DNA of 64,000 nucleotides from CAXTSE01 sp964246985 (GCA_964246985.1 CAXTSE010000006.1:1-64000), one strand, 5' to 3'; shown: positions 24,376 to 33,441, counted from the stretch's first letter. A program made the numbers and translations. Notes: generated from the letters alone by a model not told the origin.

Positions 24376-27117
24376 ATGATGCGGACGACGCGGCGCGCAT
24401 CTGCGGCTCTCGTGGCGATCCTCGCCCTGCTCGTCGGGACGCTGTACCCCCTGCTTCCGGTCGCCCCCGCGCAGTCGGCATCCGCCGCCGTCGCCGGCGA
24501 GTTCGACCCTGGCTACATCATCTCGGACGAGGCCTTCTACAACGGCAACGACGTCAATGAGGCCCAGGCTCAGGACTTCCTGAACTGGGTCAATCCGCGG
24601 TGCTCTGCGGGCTACACCTGCCTGAAGGACTACCGCCAGGACACCTGGACCCGTCCGGCGGATGCGATGTGCGGCCAGTACACGGGTGCGGCGGGTGAGC
24701 CTGCGGCTCGCATCCTCGTGAAGGTCGCCCAGGCGTGCGGTATCAGCGTCCGCGTGCTGCTCGTGACGCTGCAGAAGGAGCAGGGGCTGGTCACGTCCAC
24801 GGCTCCGACGGCGGGCAAGTACAACATCGCCATGGGCTACGCGTGCCCCGACACCGCGCCCTGCGACGCGCAGTACTTCGGGTTCTTCAACCAGGTCTAC
24901 AAGGGCGCCTGGCAGCTGAAGCGCTATGGCAACCCGCCCGGCACCTCCAACTACTTCACCTGGTACCCCGTGGGTTCGCCGAGCGCCGTGCGCTATCACC
25001 CCAACGCCGCGTGCGGGGCCCCTGTCATCACGATCCGCAACAAGGCCACGGCCGCGCTCTACTACTACACGCCGTATCAGCCGAACGCCGCGGCCCTCGC
25101 GAACCTCTACGGCACGGGCGACGCGTGCTCCTCCTACGGAAACCGCAACTTCTTCCGCTTCTACTCCGACTGGTTCGGATCGCCCACCCAGGCGCACACG
25201 CCGTTCGGATTCCTGGATGCGGCGACCTCCGCCACCGGCGGAATCCGGGTGGGCGGCTGGACGATCGACCCCGATACGGCAGCTCCGATCTCGGTGCAGA
25301 TCGCGATCGACGGCGTCGTGGTGCAGTCCTTCCCCGCGGCGATCGTGCGCCCCGACGTCGGGGCCGCCTACCCGGCGTACGGCGACGCCCACGGCTTCGA
25401 CCGGGTGATCCCGGCATCGCCCGGAAGCCATCGAGTGTGCGCCGCGGCTCTGAACGTCGGTGAGGGCACCGCGAAGGATCTCGGATGCCTCACGGCGACG
25501 GCGCTCGCGGGGACCCCGGCGCCCCAGCCCGACCTGCCCGTCGGCGCGCCCCGCGGCTGGGTCGACCTCGTCACGACCGCGCCGGGTGGCGTCCGCGTCG
25601 CCGGGTGGACGCTCGACCCGGAGGTCGTCGAGCCGATCACGGTCCACGTCTACGTGGACGGGGTCCCGACGAAGGACCTCGCGGCCGACAAGTCGCACCC
25701 GGGTGTCGCGGCGGCGTACCCCGCGTACGGCGGCTCTCACGCCTTCGATGCCGTCATCCCGACGAGCCCTGGCGACCACACCGTCTGCGTCTACGGCATC
25801 GGCTACGGATACGGGGGCAATACCCTCCTCGGCTGCGCGGCTGCACGCGGCGGCACAGGATCGCCTCTCGGCTACATCGACGCGACGTCGACCGCTCCCG
25901 GCACGCTGAAGGTCGGCGGCTGGGCGCTCGACCTCGACACCACCTCCTCCGTCGAGATCTCGGTGACTGTCAACGGCGCCGATCGCGGCCGATTCACGGC
26001 CGACGCCACGCGCTCCGACATCGCCGCGCTGTATCCCGCCTACGGCTCGTCGCACGGGTTCGCGATCAGCCTCCCGGCCGCCGGTGGGCGCAACACAGTC
26101 TGTGCAACGGCTGCCAACACCGGTGCCGGCTCGGCCGCGTCCCTCGGGTGCGTCGTCATCGAGCTTCCGTCGGGGCCGCCGGTCGGCTGGATCGACGCGG
26201 TCACGCCGGGCGTGGGATCGGTGACGGTCGCGGGCTGGGGCCTCGACCGCGATTCCGCGGATCCGATCAGCCTCCGCGCCACCGTCGACGGAGTGGTCGC
26301 CGCCACGTTCGTCGCCGACGGCGCTCGTCCCGATCTCGCCGGGCCCTATCCCGGAGCCGGCACCAACCACGGCTTCTCGTCGTCGGTGCCCGCGGCCGCG
26401 GGACTGCGGACCGTCTGCCTGACCGCCGTCAACGTCGGACCGGGCGGAGACACCTCGCTGGGCTGCTCGCGGGTGACCGTTCTCACCGGGGCGCCGTCCG
26501 GATGGTTCGATCTCGCGAGCGCCGGACCCGGCCAGATCCTGGTGCAGGGCTGGGCGCTCGACCGGGATGCCGGTACCGGACCCGTGCAGGTGCGAGCGAG
26601 CATCGACGGCGGACCCGCGACGACATTCGCGGCGTCGGGTGTCGCTCGCCCGGATCTGGCCGGAACCTACCCCGGCCTCGGCGCGGATCACGGATTCTCC
26701 GCGCCGCTCACCGCCGCGGTCGGCCGCCATACCGTCTGCCTCACCGCGGTCAACGTCGGTGCCGGTGCCGACACATCGCTCGGCTGCCTGCCGGTCGAGG
26801 TCCGCGCCGGTTCACCCTTCGGCTACATCGACGCGAGTGCGCGGACCTCGAGCGGGTTCGTGGTCGGCGGGTGGGCGATAGACCCCGACCTCGCCGGACC
26901 GGTCCCGCTGCAGGTCTCGGTCAACGGGGTGCCGGTGGCATCGGGCACGGCCGGGAGCGACAGGCCCGACGTGGCCAAGCTCTACCCCGGCTACGGCCCC
27001 GCGCACGGGTTCTCCATCGTGCTGCCCCCGCAGTTCACTAGCGGCACGGCCTGCGTCGACGCCGTGAACACCGGGACGGGCTCCAATGTCCCCCTCGGCT
27101 GCGTCGCGATCCGCTGA
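24376..27117 (+). CDS. Secreted protein: lysozyme-like N-terminal region plus six-repeat C-terminal region
   Basis: Exported protein of 913 residues (ATG 24376; ATG 24379 equally possible). A signal peptide with twin Arg and a long hydrophobic core ends near residue 35-40 at AQSASAAVA. Residues about 40-275 form one domain with FDPGYIISDEAFYNG, VRVLLVTLQKEQGLVTS, YNIAMGYACPD and NFFRFYSDWFG. The helix with Lys-Glu-Gln-Gly recalls the catalytic Glu helix of lytic transglycosylases, and this domain is found in actinobacterial proteins often named hemagglutinin. Six repeats follow and fill the rest. There is no LPXTG or other anchor, so it is secreted or held by its repeats. A role in remodelling the wall or binding the local glycan is inference. 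Confidence 0.78.
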   Translation: MMRTTRRASAALVAILALLVGTLYPLLPVAPAQSASAAVAGEFDPGYIISDEAFYNGNDVNEAQAQDFLNWVNPRCSAGYTCLKDYRQDTWTRPADAMCGQYTGAAGEPAARILVKVAQACGISVRVLLVTLQKEQGLVTSTAPTAGKYNIAMGYACPDTAPCDAQYFGFFNQVYKGAWQLKRYGNPPGTSNYFTWYPVGSPSAVRYHPNAACGAPVITIRNKATAALYYYTPYQPNAAALANLYGTGDACSSYGNRNFFRFYSDWFGSPTQAHTPFGFLDAATSATGGIRVGGWTIDPDTAAPISVQIAIDGVVVQSFPAAIVRPDVGAAYPAYGDAHGFDRVIPASPGSHRVCAAALNVGEGTAKDLGCLTATALAGTPAPQPDLPVGAPRGWVDLVTTAPGGVRVAGWTLDPEVVEPITVHVYVDGVPTKDLAADKSHPGVAAAYPAYGGSHAFDAVIPTSPGDHTVCVYGIGYGYGGNTLLGCAAARGGTGSPLGYIDATSTAPGTLKVGGWALDLDTTSSVEISVTVNGADRGRFTADATRSDIAALYPAYGSSHGFAISLPAAGGRNTVCATAANTGAGSAASLGCVVIELPSGPPVGWIDAVTPGVGSVTVAGWGLDRDSADPISLRATVDGVVAATFVADGARPDLAGPYPGAGTNHGFSSSVPAAAGLRTVCLTAVNVGPGGDTSLGCSRVTVLTGAPSGWFDLASAGPGQILVQGWALDRDAGTGPVQVRASIDGGPATTFAASGVARPDLAGTYPGLGADHGFSAPLTAAVGRHTVCLTAVNVGAGADTSLGCLPVEVRAGSPFGYIDASARTSSGFVVGGWAIDPDLAGPVPLQVSVNGVPVASGTAGSDRPDVAKLYPGYGPAHGFSIVLPPQFTSGTACVDAVNTGTGSNVPLGCVAIR
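25201..27114 (+). repeat. Six tandem repeats of about 105 codons in the secreted protein
   Basis: Repeat units start near 25201, 25549, 25861, 26176, 26491 and 26812. Each unit reads roughly: G-[YWF]-[IVF]-D, about ten variable residues, V-x-GWxxDPD, I-x-V-x-VDG, a D-x-x-RPD-[VI]-A-x-x-YP-x-YG segment, HGF, and ends with VC-x-x-A-x-N-[VT]-G and LGC. Two Cys per repeat could form a disulphide. The first unit is followed by a short Pro-rich linker. The repeats differ at many positions, so they are old duplications rather than recent copies. Confidence 0.9.
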
Positions 27118-27152
27118 TCGTCCGATCCGGTTCGCGATCGCACAGGGAGGGC

Positions 27153-29300
27153 TCAGCCGAGGGCGTCCTCGATCGCCGCGCCGAGGTAGGGCGCCAGCGT
27201 CCGGGCGTATGACGCCGTCAGATGATTGGAGTCGAAGTACACGATCAGGCCGCCGATGAGCGTGTGGCACGTCTCCTCGTCGCAGAAGTTGTCGGTCAGG
27301 TCCACTCCGGCCACCTCGGGCATCGCCTGCACCGCGGTCCACTGAGGGTCGTCGGCGGGCAGCGCCGCCGCACGGGGCGTCGGGCACGGATCGTAGGTCG
27401 CGAGCTGCTGGGCTATGCACTGCGGAGGGACGACGGCCGCGGCATTCGGGGGGTCCCGCAGCACGACGACGCGCTTGCCGGCGTCGAGCATCCGCTGCCA
27501 TGCCACCTCGAAGTCGGCTGGCACGATGGGACGACCCGCCGAGGCCGGCAGGGTGTACTGGTTCGTGAAGTTGGCGAATACGACCACGTCGACCGACGCA
27601 TCGGCGGCGATCTGCGAGAGGGCGGCGTCGCCCCAGGCGGCGCAGCTCGCGATGTTCCCCGGCTGCGCGTTGTCCGGGGGTGCCACGTCGGTGGCTCCGG
27701 TGCCCTGGCACCAGGTCTTCAGGTACGTGGTCACGCGCCACCCGTTCGCGCTGCCGTAGCTGTCGAGCGGTTCGAGGAACTGGCCGGCGTGAGAGTCGCC
27801 GAGGAGGGCGACGTGCAGGGTCGGTGAGTCCGTGTCCCCGATCTCGCAGGTGAGGACCCCCGAGTCCTCGGGGGTCTGCTTGCACTCGTCGACGACGCGG
27901 ACTCCGCTCCCGACGTCCTGGCCCGCGGTCGCCGGATCGGTCAGATCGGTGACGGCGAACGGCCTCGCGCAGTCCCGTCCGGGCCCGAATGCGGCCGCCC
28001 CGATGCAGGCGGCTCCGGAGTCGATGACCGCGAGGGCGTCGGCGCGGGCCTGCTCGGCCTGCGCACGGATCGCGGCGCTCGCCGCGAGCGCCGACCCCGC
28101 GATGAGGAGGGCGACGACGACGGTCGCGACGACGGCGAACCACGAGCCGCGGCGGAGCAGTCGGGGAGATCGGCGCACGGGGTCCTCGATCAGCACCATG
28201 CTGGCCCAGCCGATCGCCAGGGCCGCCACCAGGAGCGCGAGCTTCGCGGGGGTGCCGAGGGGGTGGCCGACAGCGAGGGGCGCGATGACCACGATCGGCC
28301 AGTGCCACAGGTAGAGCGAGTACGACGTGTCGCCCAGCCACTGCACCGGCCGCAGGCGGATGAGGGGAGCGGGGGAGAGCCGTCCCGAGGGCAGTCCGGC
28401 CGCGATGAACAGGAGGGCGCCGGCGACCGGAAGCGCCGCCGCGTAGCCGGGGAAGGCCGTCCCGTCGGAGTACGCGACGACCGCCACGGCGATCAGGCCG
28501 AGGCCCAGCCAGCTGAGCGTGGAGGCGACGCCACCGCGCGGAATCCGCAGGCGACCGCCGAGCGCAGCGAGCACCCCGCCCGCGCTGAACTCCCACGCAC
28601 GGGTGGTGGTGAAGAAGTAGGCCGAGGCCTGGCTGTCGGCGGTCGACCACACCGAGTGGACGGCGCTGGCCGCGGTGACGACGACGAGCAGGATGAGCAT
28701 CGCCCGGCGACGGTCGGCCCATCGGAACATCCGGGCGGCGGCCAGAACCAGCACGATGAGCAGCGGCCAGGCGATGTAGAACTGCTCCTCGACCGAGAGC
28801 GACCAGAAGTGCTGCACCGGCGACGGTGCGTTCTGCGCACCGAGGTAGTCGACCGAGCTCGCGGCGAGGGCCCAGTTCACCACGTAGAGCGCGGCGGCTC
28901 CGAGCTCGTCGAGGAACTGTGTCCAGTAGACACGGGGAACCCAGATCACGATGGCGACCGCCGTGGCGATGAGCGTCACCGCACTGGCGGGGATCAGGCG
29001 CCGGGCTCGACGTGCCCAGAAGTCCACCAGCCGCACGCGGCCCGTGGACTCCACCTCTCGGAGGAGGTGGCCGATGATGAGGTAGCCCGAGATGACGAAG
29101 AACACGTCCACACCGACGTAGCCGCCGGGAAGCCGGCCGGGGAAGAAGTGGTACACGACGACGGCCACCACCGCGATGGCGCGCAGCGCCTGGATCTCAG
29201 GTCGGATGCGGCCCGAGGGGTCATCCGGGCGCGTGAGCGCGCGGCGCACCCCAGGAGCAGACGCGGGAGGTGCGGGCCGGGTGTCGTGGGCCGTGGTCAT
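27153..29300 (-). CDS. OatA-like O-acyltransferase (AT3 plus SGNH), second copy
   Basis: Same architecture as the protein at 15050: an acyltransferase-3 membrane domain (about residues 30-400) with IRPEIQALRAIAVVAVVVYH, YVGVDVFFVISGYLI, FWSLSVEEQFYIAWP and SYSLYLWHWPIV, then an extracellular SGNH domain (about residues 480-715) with LLGDSHAGQFLEPL and the C-terminal YFDSNHLTASYA Asp/His block. It has 715 residues, with extra Cys residues in the outer domain. ATG at 29300 overlaps the upstream DUF2304 gene (ATGA), making it the last gene of a GT2-DUF2304-acyltransferase operon. It probably decorates a sugar on a lipid-linked or exported glycan; acyl group and target are unknown. Confidence 0.9.
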   Translation of the reverse strand: MTTAHDTRPAPPASAPGVRRALTRPDDPSGRIRPEIQALRAIAVVAVVVYHFFPGRLPGGYVGVDVFFVISGYLIIGHLLREVESTGRVRLVDFWARRARRLIPASAVTLIATAVAIVIWVPRVYWTQFLDELGAAALYVVNWALAASSVDYLGAQNAPSPVQHFWSLSVEEQFYIAWPLLIVLVLAAARMFRWADRRRAMLILLVVVTAASAVHSVWSTADSQASAYFFTTTRAWEFSAGGVLAALGGRLRIPRGGVASTLSWLGLGLIAVAVVAYSDGTAFPGYAAALPVAGALLFIAAGLPSGRLSPAPLIRLRPVQWLGDTSYSLYLWHWPIVVIAPLAVGHPLGTPAKLALLVAALAIGWASMVLIEDPVRRSPRLLRRGSWFAVVATVVVALLIAGSALAASAAIRAQAEQARADALAVIDSGAACIGAAAFGPGRDCARPFAVTDLTDPATAGQDVGSGVRVVDECKQTPEDSGVLTCEIGDTDSPTLHVALLGDSHAGQFLEPLDSYGSANGWRVTTYLKTWCQGTGATDVAPPDNAQPGNIASCAAWGDAALSQIAADASVDVVVFANFTNQYTLPASAGRPIVPADFEVAWQRMLDAGKRVVVLRDPPNAAAVVPPQCIAQQLATYDPCPTPRAAALPADDPQWTAVQAMPEVAGVDLTDNFCDEETCHTLIGGLIVYFDSNHLTASYARTLAPYLGAAIEDALG

Positions 29301-29695
29301 GGACTCGTCGAGGACGAGTCGGTCGTCTCGTGGCTGCCGTCGCCGGCGTCGCCCTCGAGCTCGCGGAGCCGCAGGTCGAGCAGCGCCACCCGCTCCGCCA
29401 GCTTGCGGGTCTTGCTCTCGAGCTGCGTCAGCTCGGAGCTGTGCTGCAGGCACACGAGCACGAGGATCGCGATGCTGACGAAGAAGACCAGGTTGGTGGG
29501 CACGGCGACACCGAGCGCGACCGACACCGTCGCGAGGAGGGGCGGGAACACCCCAGCCACCAGCGCGAGCAGGGAGCCGATGATCCACCAGATCGCGTGG
29601 CGCTCGCGCAACCGGCGTCGTCGCAGCATCTCGAGCACGATGCCGAGGGTGACGAGTGCTGCGGCGATCCCGAGGATGTAGCTGGCGACACTCAT
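29297..29695 (-). CDS. DUF2304 small membrane protein
   Basis: Membrane protein of 132 residues: three hydrophobic segments in about the first 80 residues (ILGIAAALVTLGIVLEMLRR, WIIGSLLALVAGVFPPLL and VFFVSIAILVLVCLQHS), then a coiled-coil-like heptad region with QLESKTRKLAERVALLDLRL and an acidic Ser/Thr-rich end. This is the DUF2304 layout. In many actinobacterial and archaeal loci the family is next to a DPM-like GT2, as here (the GT2 gene overlaps it by four bases), suggesting it is a membrane partner of that transferase. That role is inference. Confidence 0.82.
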   Translation of the reverse strand: MSVASYILGIAAALVTLGIVLEMLRRRRLRERHAIWWIIGSLLALVAGVFPPLLATVSVALGVAVPTNLVFFVSIAILVLVCLQHSSELTQLESKTRKLAERVALLDLRLRELEGDAGDGSHETTDSSSTSP

Positions 29696-30423
29696 CGCAG
29701 CGGCTCCAGATGCTGGCGGTCCGCGGGGCGGGCAAGAGCGAACATCAGTGCGAACACGGCCCGGCCCAGGTAGACCGCAGCCTTCCAGGGGTGGTGCGAG
29801 GGCGACCCGCCGCTGCGCTCGCGCATCGCGACAGGCACCTGGCGCACGATGAGACCGTGCCGCACCGCGATGACGAGTGCCTCGATCGTGTCGCCCAGGT
29901 ACTCGGCGGGGTAGTGGTCGGCGAACAGTCGCACCGCTCGCGGCCCGCTCGCCTTGAACCCGCTGGTCGTGTCGGTCAGGCGGGTCTTCGCGGCACGGCT
30001 GAGCGTCGAGCTCAGGAGGCGCATGGCCCACCGCCGGGGTCCGCGCACCGAGTAGTCGCCGATCCCGGCGAAGCGCGCTCCGATGACGACATCGGAGGTC
30101 TCGAGCTCGGTCAGCAGCGCCATCACCCCGGCCGGGTCGTGCTGCCCGTCCGAGTCGATCTGCACGACGTTGTCGTAGCCGTTCTCGAGCGCGTAGAGGA
30201 AGCCGAGGCGCATCGCACCGCCGACGCCGAGGTTGAACGGCAGCTGCGCAGTGGCGGCACCGGCCCGGCGAGCCACCTCGGCCGTGCCGTCGGTCGACCC
30301 GTCGTCGACGACCAGGCAGGTCGCCCCGGGGACGGCCGCGTGCACCTCGCGGATGACCGCCGCGACCGACGCCGACTCGTTGAACGCCGGCATGACGACG
30401 AGAGTTCGGACGGGCGTGGTCAT
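29692..30423 (-). CDS. Glycosyltransferase family 2 (DPM/polyprenyl-phosphate type)
   Basis: GT2 enzyme of 243 residues resembling polyprenyl-phosphate hexosyltransferases: LVVMPAFNESASVAAVI, LVVDDGSTDGTAEVA, NLGVGGAMRLGFLYA, QIDSDGQHDP (DxD), VIGARFAGIGDYS and TDTTSGFKASGPRAV. It has no C-terminal membrane helices of its own, which fits the use of the DUF2304 protein as membrane partner. ATG at 30423 is chosen because TACCAT lies 8 bases upstream; a start four codons earlier plus two more is possible. It probably loads a sugar onto a lipid carrier for a GT-C enzyme such as the membrane proteins nearby. Confidence 0.88.
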   Translation of the reverse strand: MTTPVRTLVVMPAFNESASVAAVIREVHAAVPGATCLVVDDGSTDGTAEVARRAGAATAQLPFNLGVGGAMRLGFLYALENGYDNVVQIDSDGQHDPAGVMALLTELETSDVVIGARFAGIGDYSVRGPRRWAMRLLSSTLSRAAKTRLTDTTSGFKASGPRAVRLFADHYPAEYLGDTIEALVIAVRHGLIVRQVPVAMRERSGGSPSHHPWKAAVYLGRAVFALMFALARPADRQHLEPLR

Positions 30424-30431
30424 GTCACACG

Positions 30432-30437
30432 ATGGTA
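30432..30437 (-). promoter_or_regulatory. -10 hexamer TACCAT, leaderless GT2 start
   Basis: TACCAT on the minus strand ends 8 bases before the ATG at 30423, in the 30-base gap after the upstream membrane-protein gene. Confidence 0.4.
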
Positions 30438-30453
30438 GCAACGCGGCACAGGG

Positions 30454-32499
30454 TCAGGCCGCCGGGACGACCTCGAATATGCGCACGGTGGTCTTCGGCA
30501 GCTCGTACGTCCGGACCTCCTCCAGGCACGGGGAGCTCGGCGGCGCGAGGTCGCTCACCACGTACTCGATCGTCGACTGGGCGAAGTCCGAGCACGCGTC
30601 GAACGTTCCCCGGATCACGTCCGGCGCCGGGTTGTCGACGACGGGCTCGCCCTGGCCGTACACCCACCGCACCGTGCCCAGTCGGTTCCAGGCGAACAGG
30701 TATACGTGCTCGGGGTCGACCTGATCCCACATGACCTCAGACGGGGCGCCTTGCGTGCCGCTGAACGTGTGCATGCCGTCCTCGATGAGGAGAGCCGTGG
30801 GCAGTCCCGAGCCGATGGCGATCCAGTCGTCGTCGCGGGTCGGATCGAGGGCGACGATGTCCTGGGCCACCTCGGTCTCGCGGAGGTCAAAGACCCCTCG
30901 GTACAGCGGATTGACCCCGACCGCGCCCGCAAGGCCGATCACGGCGACGAGCAGGACGGCGATCGTCGTGCGCCCCAGCGCGAACAGGGCGATGGATGCG
31001 GCGGAGGCGATCGCGAACAGCCACCAGAGCGGTGCCTGCTCGGCCACGCCGTCGACGCCCTCGCGCAGCGCCAGCGCCGCGGCGATCCCGACCTGGGAGA
31101 GCAGGAAGAGCCCGGCGGCCACGATCCCGGCGACGCGCACCGCTCGGACCCGGCCCACCTCCTCGACGGCGCGGACGGCGAACGGGATCATCGCGAACGA
31201 GGCGACCCCGAGACCGATCCGCAGTCGGATGGCGGTGGTGCGATCGAGGAACAGCAGGTGGGCCAGCGCATCCCAGCCGGGGATCATGACGTAGGCGAAG
31301 AGCAGCAGCGCGCCCGCCGTGAGACCGATCAGCTCCCAGGGCGCGCGCCCTCCGGTGCGCCGTTTCAGGAGGAAGCCCGCGATGAGGGCGCTCGGCAGCA
31401 CGAAGGCGCCGAAGAAGAAGAAGGTCGACGCCTCGGACGAGTTGAGCCCGAGGAACCCGTCGTGGTTGATCAGCGCCTCGGAGAATGACGACGCGATCGT
31501 GCGCGCCAGAGTGAGAGCATCTCCGCTGCCGGACGGCACGAGCCGCTCGCCTGGGTAGCTCGTGCCGAGGAATGCGTCGACCGCCGCCTGCTTCTGCCGT
31601 AGCCAGAGTGCCGTGATCCCGGCGGCGGACCCGCCGGCGACGATGATCGGCACGGATCGCAGGAGCGCTCGACCGAGTGGCACGTGGTCGCGGACGCGAC
31701 CCACGAGGGCGCCGGCCGCGAACAGCAGCACGACCAGCACCACCGGCACCATGTACGGCACGTAGATGCCCATCGCCATGACGACGGTCAGGTACCCCGC
31801 CGCTGCCGCGAACCCCCAGCGCGCGGCTCGGGAGGGCGAGCGAAGCGCCCACAGCACGGCGCTCATCGTCGTCAGACCCCAGGCGGACGGCCAGAACGAC
31901 ACGGTCTGGAACCACCACTGGAAGAACGGGGACGCGCCGAATCCGATCGCCGCGAACGCCGCCAGCTCCGGCCGCCGCGGCAGCACCGTGACGACGAACT
32001 GGTAGGCGGCGATCAGGAGTCCCACGAGCGGGATCCACCACGCCCACGCCCACGCTCCGTCGACGCCGAGGAAGAGATGGCCCACGTGATGCGGGCGGAA
32101 GATCACCGACCAGTCCCGCCGGGGCAGGTCCATGGGGATGGCGGCGTCCTGTCCTCCGGGGAGGCTGTCGTTCACCTCCGGCAGACCCTGCTCCACCTGA
32201 CCGAGCGAATAGGGCGTGCCGATGTTCCACTCGTCGGAGCGGATCTCGCGTGCCTCGCCGGCGATCAGGTCGGGGTCGGACCCCTCGGCGACCGCCGAGT
32301 AGTAGAAGCCCGACGAGGTGCCGTTGACACCGGTGGCCACGGCGATGCCGAACGCGATGGCGACGAGCACGGGGAACGCCCAGAGCACACGCCAGGTGGG
32401 CAGACCGCTCGCGCTCGGCTCGACCCAGCGCGCTCGCCGCTCGCGGAATCTCGCCCAGCGGCCCTCGGGTGCGCCCGCCTCGGCGGAGGGCTCGCTCAT
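30454..32499 (-). CDS. Large multi-pass membrane protein, possible GT-C glycosyltransferase
   Basis: Integral membrane protein of 681 residues with about 12 hydrophobic helices and a C-terminal extracellular domain of roughly 150 residues. The first large outer loop contains REIRSDEWNIGTPY (about residues 84-97), whose acidic pair lies where GT-C enzymes carry their catalytic Asp; LINHDGFLGLNSSE forms another outer loop. The C-terminal domain has a Cys pair. No named family was recognised with certainty; it resembles actinobacterial membrane proteins of wall-glycan loci. It overlaps the upstream GT2 gene by four bases. A role using a polyprenol-linked sugar is inference from topology and from the DPM-like gene downstream. 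Confidence 0.72.
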   Translation of the reverse strand: MSEPSAEAGAPEGRWARFRERRARWVEPSASGLPTWRVLWAFPVLVAIAFGIAVATGVNGTSSGFYYSAVAEGSDPDLIAGEAREIRSDEWNIGTPYSLGQVEQGLPEVNDSLPGGQDAAIPMDLPRRDWSVIFRPHHVGHLFLGVDGAWAWAWWIPLVGLLIAAYQFVVTVLPRRPELAAFAAIGFGASPFFQWWFQTVSFWPSAWGLTTMSAVLWALRSPSRAARWGFAAAAGYLTVVMAMGIYVPYMVPVVLVVLLFAAGALVGRVRDHVPLGRALLRSVPIIVAGGSAAGITALWLRQKQAAVDAFLGTSYPGERLVPSGSGDALTLARTIASSFSEALINHDGFLGLNSSEASTFFFFGAFVLPSALIAGFLLKRRTGGRAPWELIGLTAGALLLFAYVMIPGWDALAHLLFLDRTTAIRLRIGLGVASFAMIPFAVRAVEEVGRVRAVRVAGIVAAGLFLLSQVGIAAALALREGVDGVAEQAPLWWLFAIASAASIALFALGRTTIAVLLVAVIGLAGAVGVNPLYRGVFDLRETEVAQDIVALDPTRDDDWIAIGSGLPTALLIEDGMHTFSGTQGAPSEVMWDQVDPEHVYLFAWNRLGTVRWVYGQGEPVVDNPAPDVIRGTFDACSDFAQSTIEYVVSDLAPPSSPCLEEVRTYELPKTTVRIFEVVPAA

Positions 32500-33404
32500 G
32501 CCGACCTCACGCGACCGCTGGCGACGATGTGCCGCAGGAGCGGCCGGGCCCCGCGGGCGCCGGCCGACCGGATCGCCGCCGGGAGCTGGGTGACCGCGTT
32601 CAGCCGGGAGCTGAGATGGGCGCGCGCCGCGCGGGCGGCCGACGTCCAGCCGAGCCGGCCGGTGCGCTCGGCGGCGTCGCCGAAGAACGCGCGCTCCTCG
32701 TCGAAGCGGGTGCCGTCGACAGCGGCCGTCGACGAGGCGCTGGCCCCGTGCCGCCGATAGAGGAAGGTCTCGACGCCGTCGACGAGCAGCGTGCCCCCCG
32801 AGACGGCGATGTCGATCTGAAGCGCCAGGTCGAGGACGATCTCGTAGTCGGCCCGGAAGCCGTGCCGACGGATCGTGTCGGTACGCCAGCAGATCGACGG
32901 GAAGTAGGTCCAGTTGCCGCGTAGCAGGCTCTGCGCGAGCGGCCCGCCTCTCAGCTCCACCTCGTCGCGGTGCCGCGGGCGGTAGAGAGCCTTCACCCGG
33001 TCGGCGAGCGGCGCGATGCGACGGTCGTCGTCGTCGATGACACCCACGCCGGGCTGGATGTAGTCCACACCCGGATGCCGCGCGATCAGCTCGCGGGTGC
33101 GTGAGACGTAGTCGGGCAGCAGCAGGTCGTCGCAGCCCATGATCACCATCCACGGCGCCTCCGCGAGGTCGACCGCCTTCTGGAAGTTGCCGGCCACACC
33201 GAGGTTGACGTCGTTGCGCACGTAGGCGATCCGCGGATCCGCGACCCCTGCCAGGTAGGAGAGGTGGCGGTCCCCGGGGTACCGGTCGTCGATCACGACC
33301 AGCCGCCAGTCCGGGTCGGTCTGCGCGAGCACGCTGTCGACGGCGCGGGCGAACTGGTCGGGGTCTCCGTAGAACGGCATCATGATGTCGATGACGGCGT
33401 CCAC
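32496..33404 (-). CDS. Glycosyltransferase family 2
   Basis: GT2 enzyme of 302 residues with IDIMMPFYGDPDQFARAV at the start, VVIDDRYPGD, DVNLGVAGNFQKAV, the metal-binding MGCDDLLLPDYV and the late segment WTYFPSICWRTD followed by DLALQIDIAVSGG. The last 70 residues are a basic helical tail, likely for membrane contact. GTG at 33404 has TAGAGT 6 bases upstream, so it probably starts a leaderless transcript that continues into the large membrane protein (four-base overlap). Sugar specificity cannot be told. Confidence 0.87.
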   Translation of the reverse strand: MDAVIDIMMPFYGDPDQFARAVDSVLAQTDPDWRLVVIDDRYPGDRHLSYLAGVADPRIAYVRNDVNLGVAGNFQKAVDLAEAPWMVIMGCDDLLLPDYVSRTRELIARHPGVDYIQPGVGVIDDDDRRIAPLADRVKALYRPRHRDEVELRGGPLAQSLLRGNWTYFPSICWRTDTIRRHGFRADYEIVLDLALQIDIAVSGGTLLVDGVETFLYRRHGASASSTAAVDGTRFDEERAFFGDAAERTGRLGWTSAARAARAHLSSRLNAVTQLPAAIRSAGARGARPLLRHIVASGRVRSA

Positions 33405-33410
33405 GCGCCT

Positions 33411-33416
33411 ACTCTA
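33411..33416 (-). promoter_or_regulatory. -10 hexamer TAGAGT, leaderless GT2 start
   Basis: TAGAGT on the minus strand ends 6 bases before the GTG at 33404, in the 100-base divergent region shared with the Gmd-like gene. Confidence 0.5.
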
Positions 33417-33441
33417 CGGCCGGGGCGCCGAGGCCCTCGGA

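Noticed and set aside
24211..26730. Long N-terminal extension of the DUF2142 frame (1345 codons in total)
   Set aside because: The part before 24210 is antisense to the secreted repeat protein and has no domain; the membrane protein begins at the GTG at 24210.
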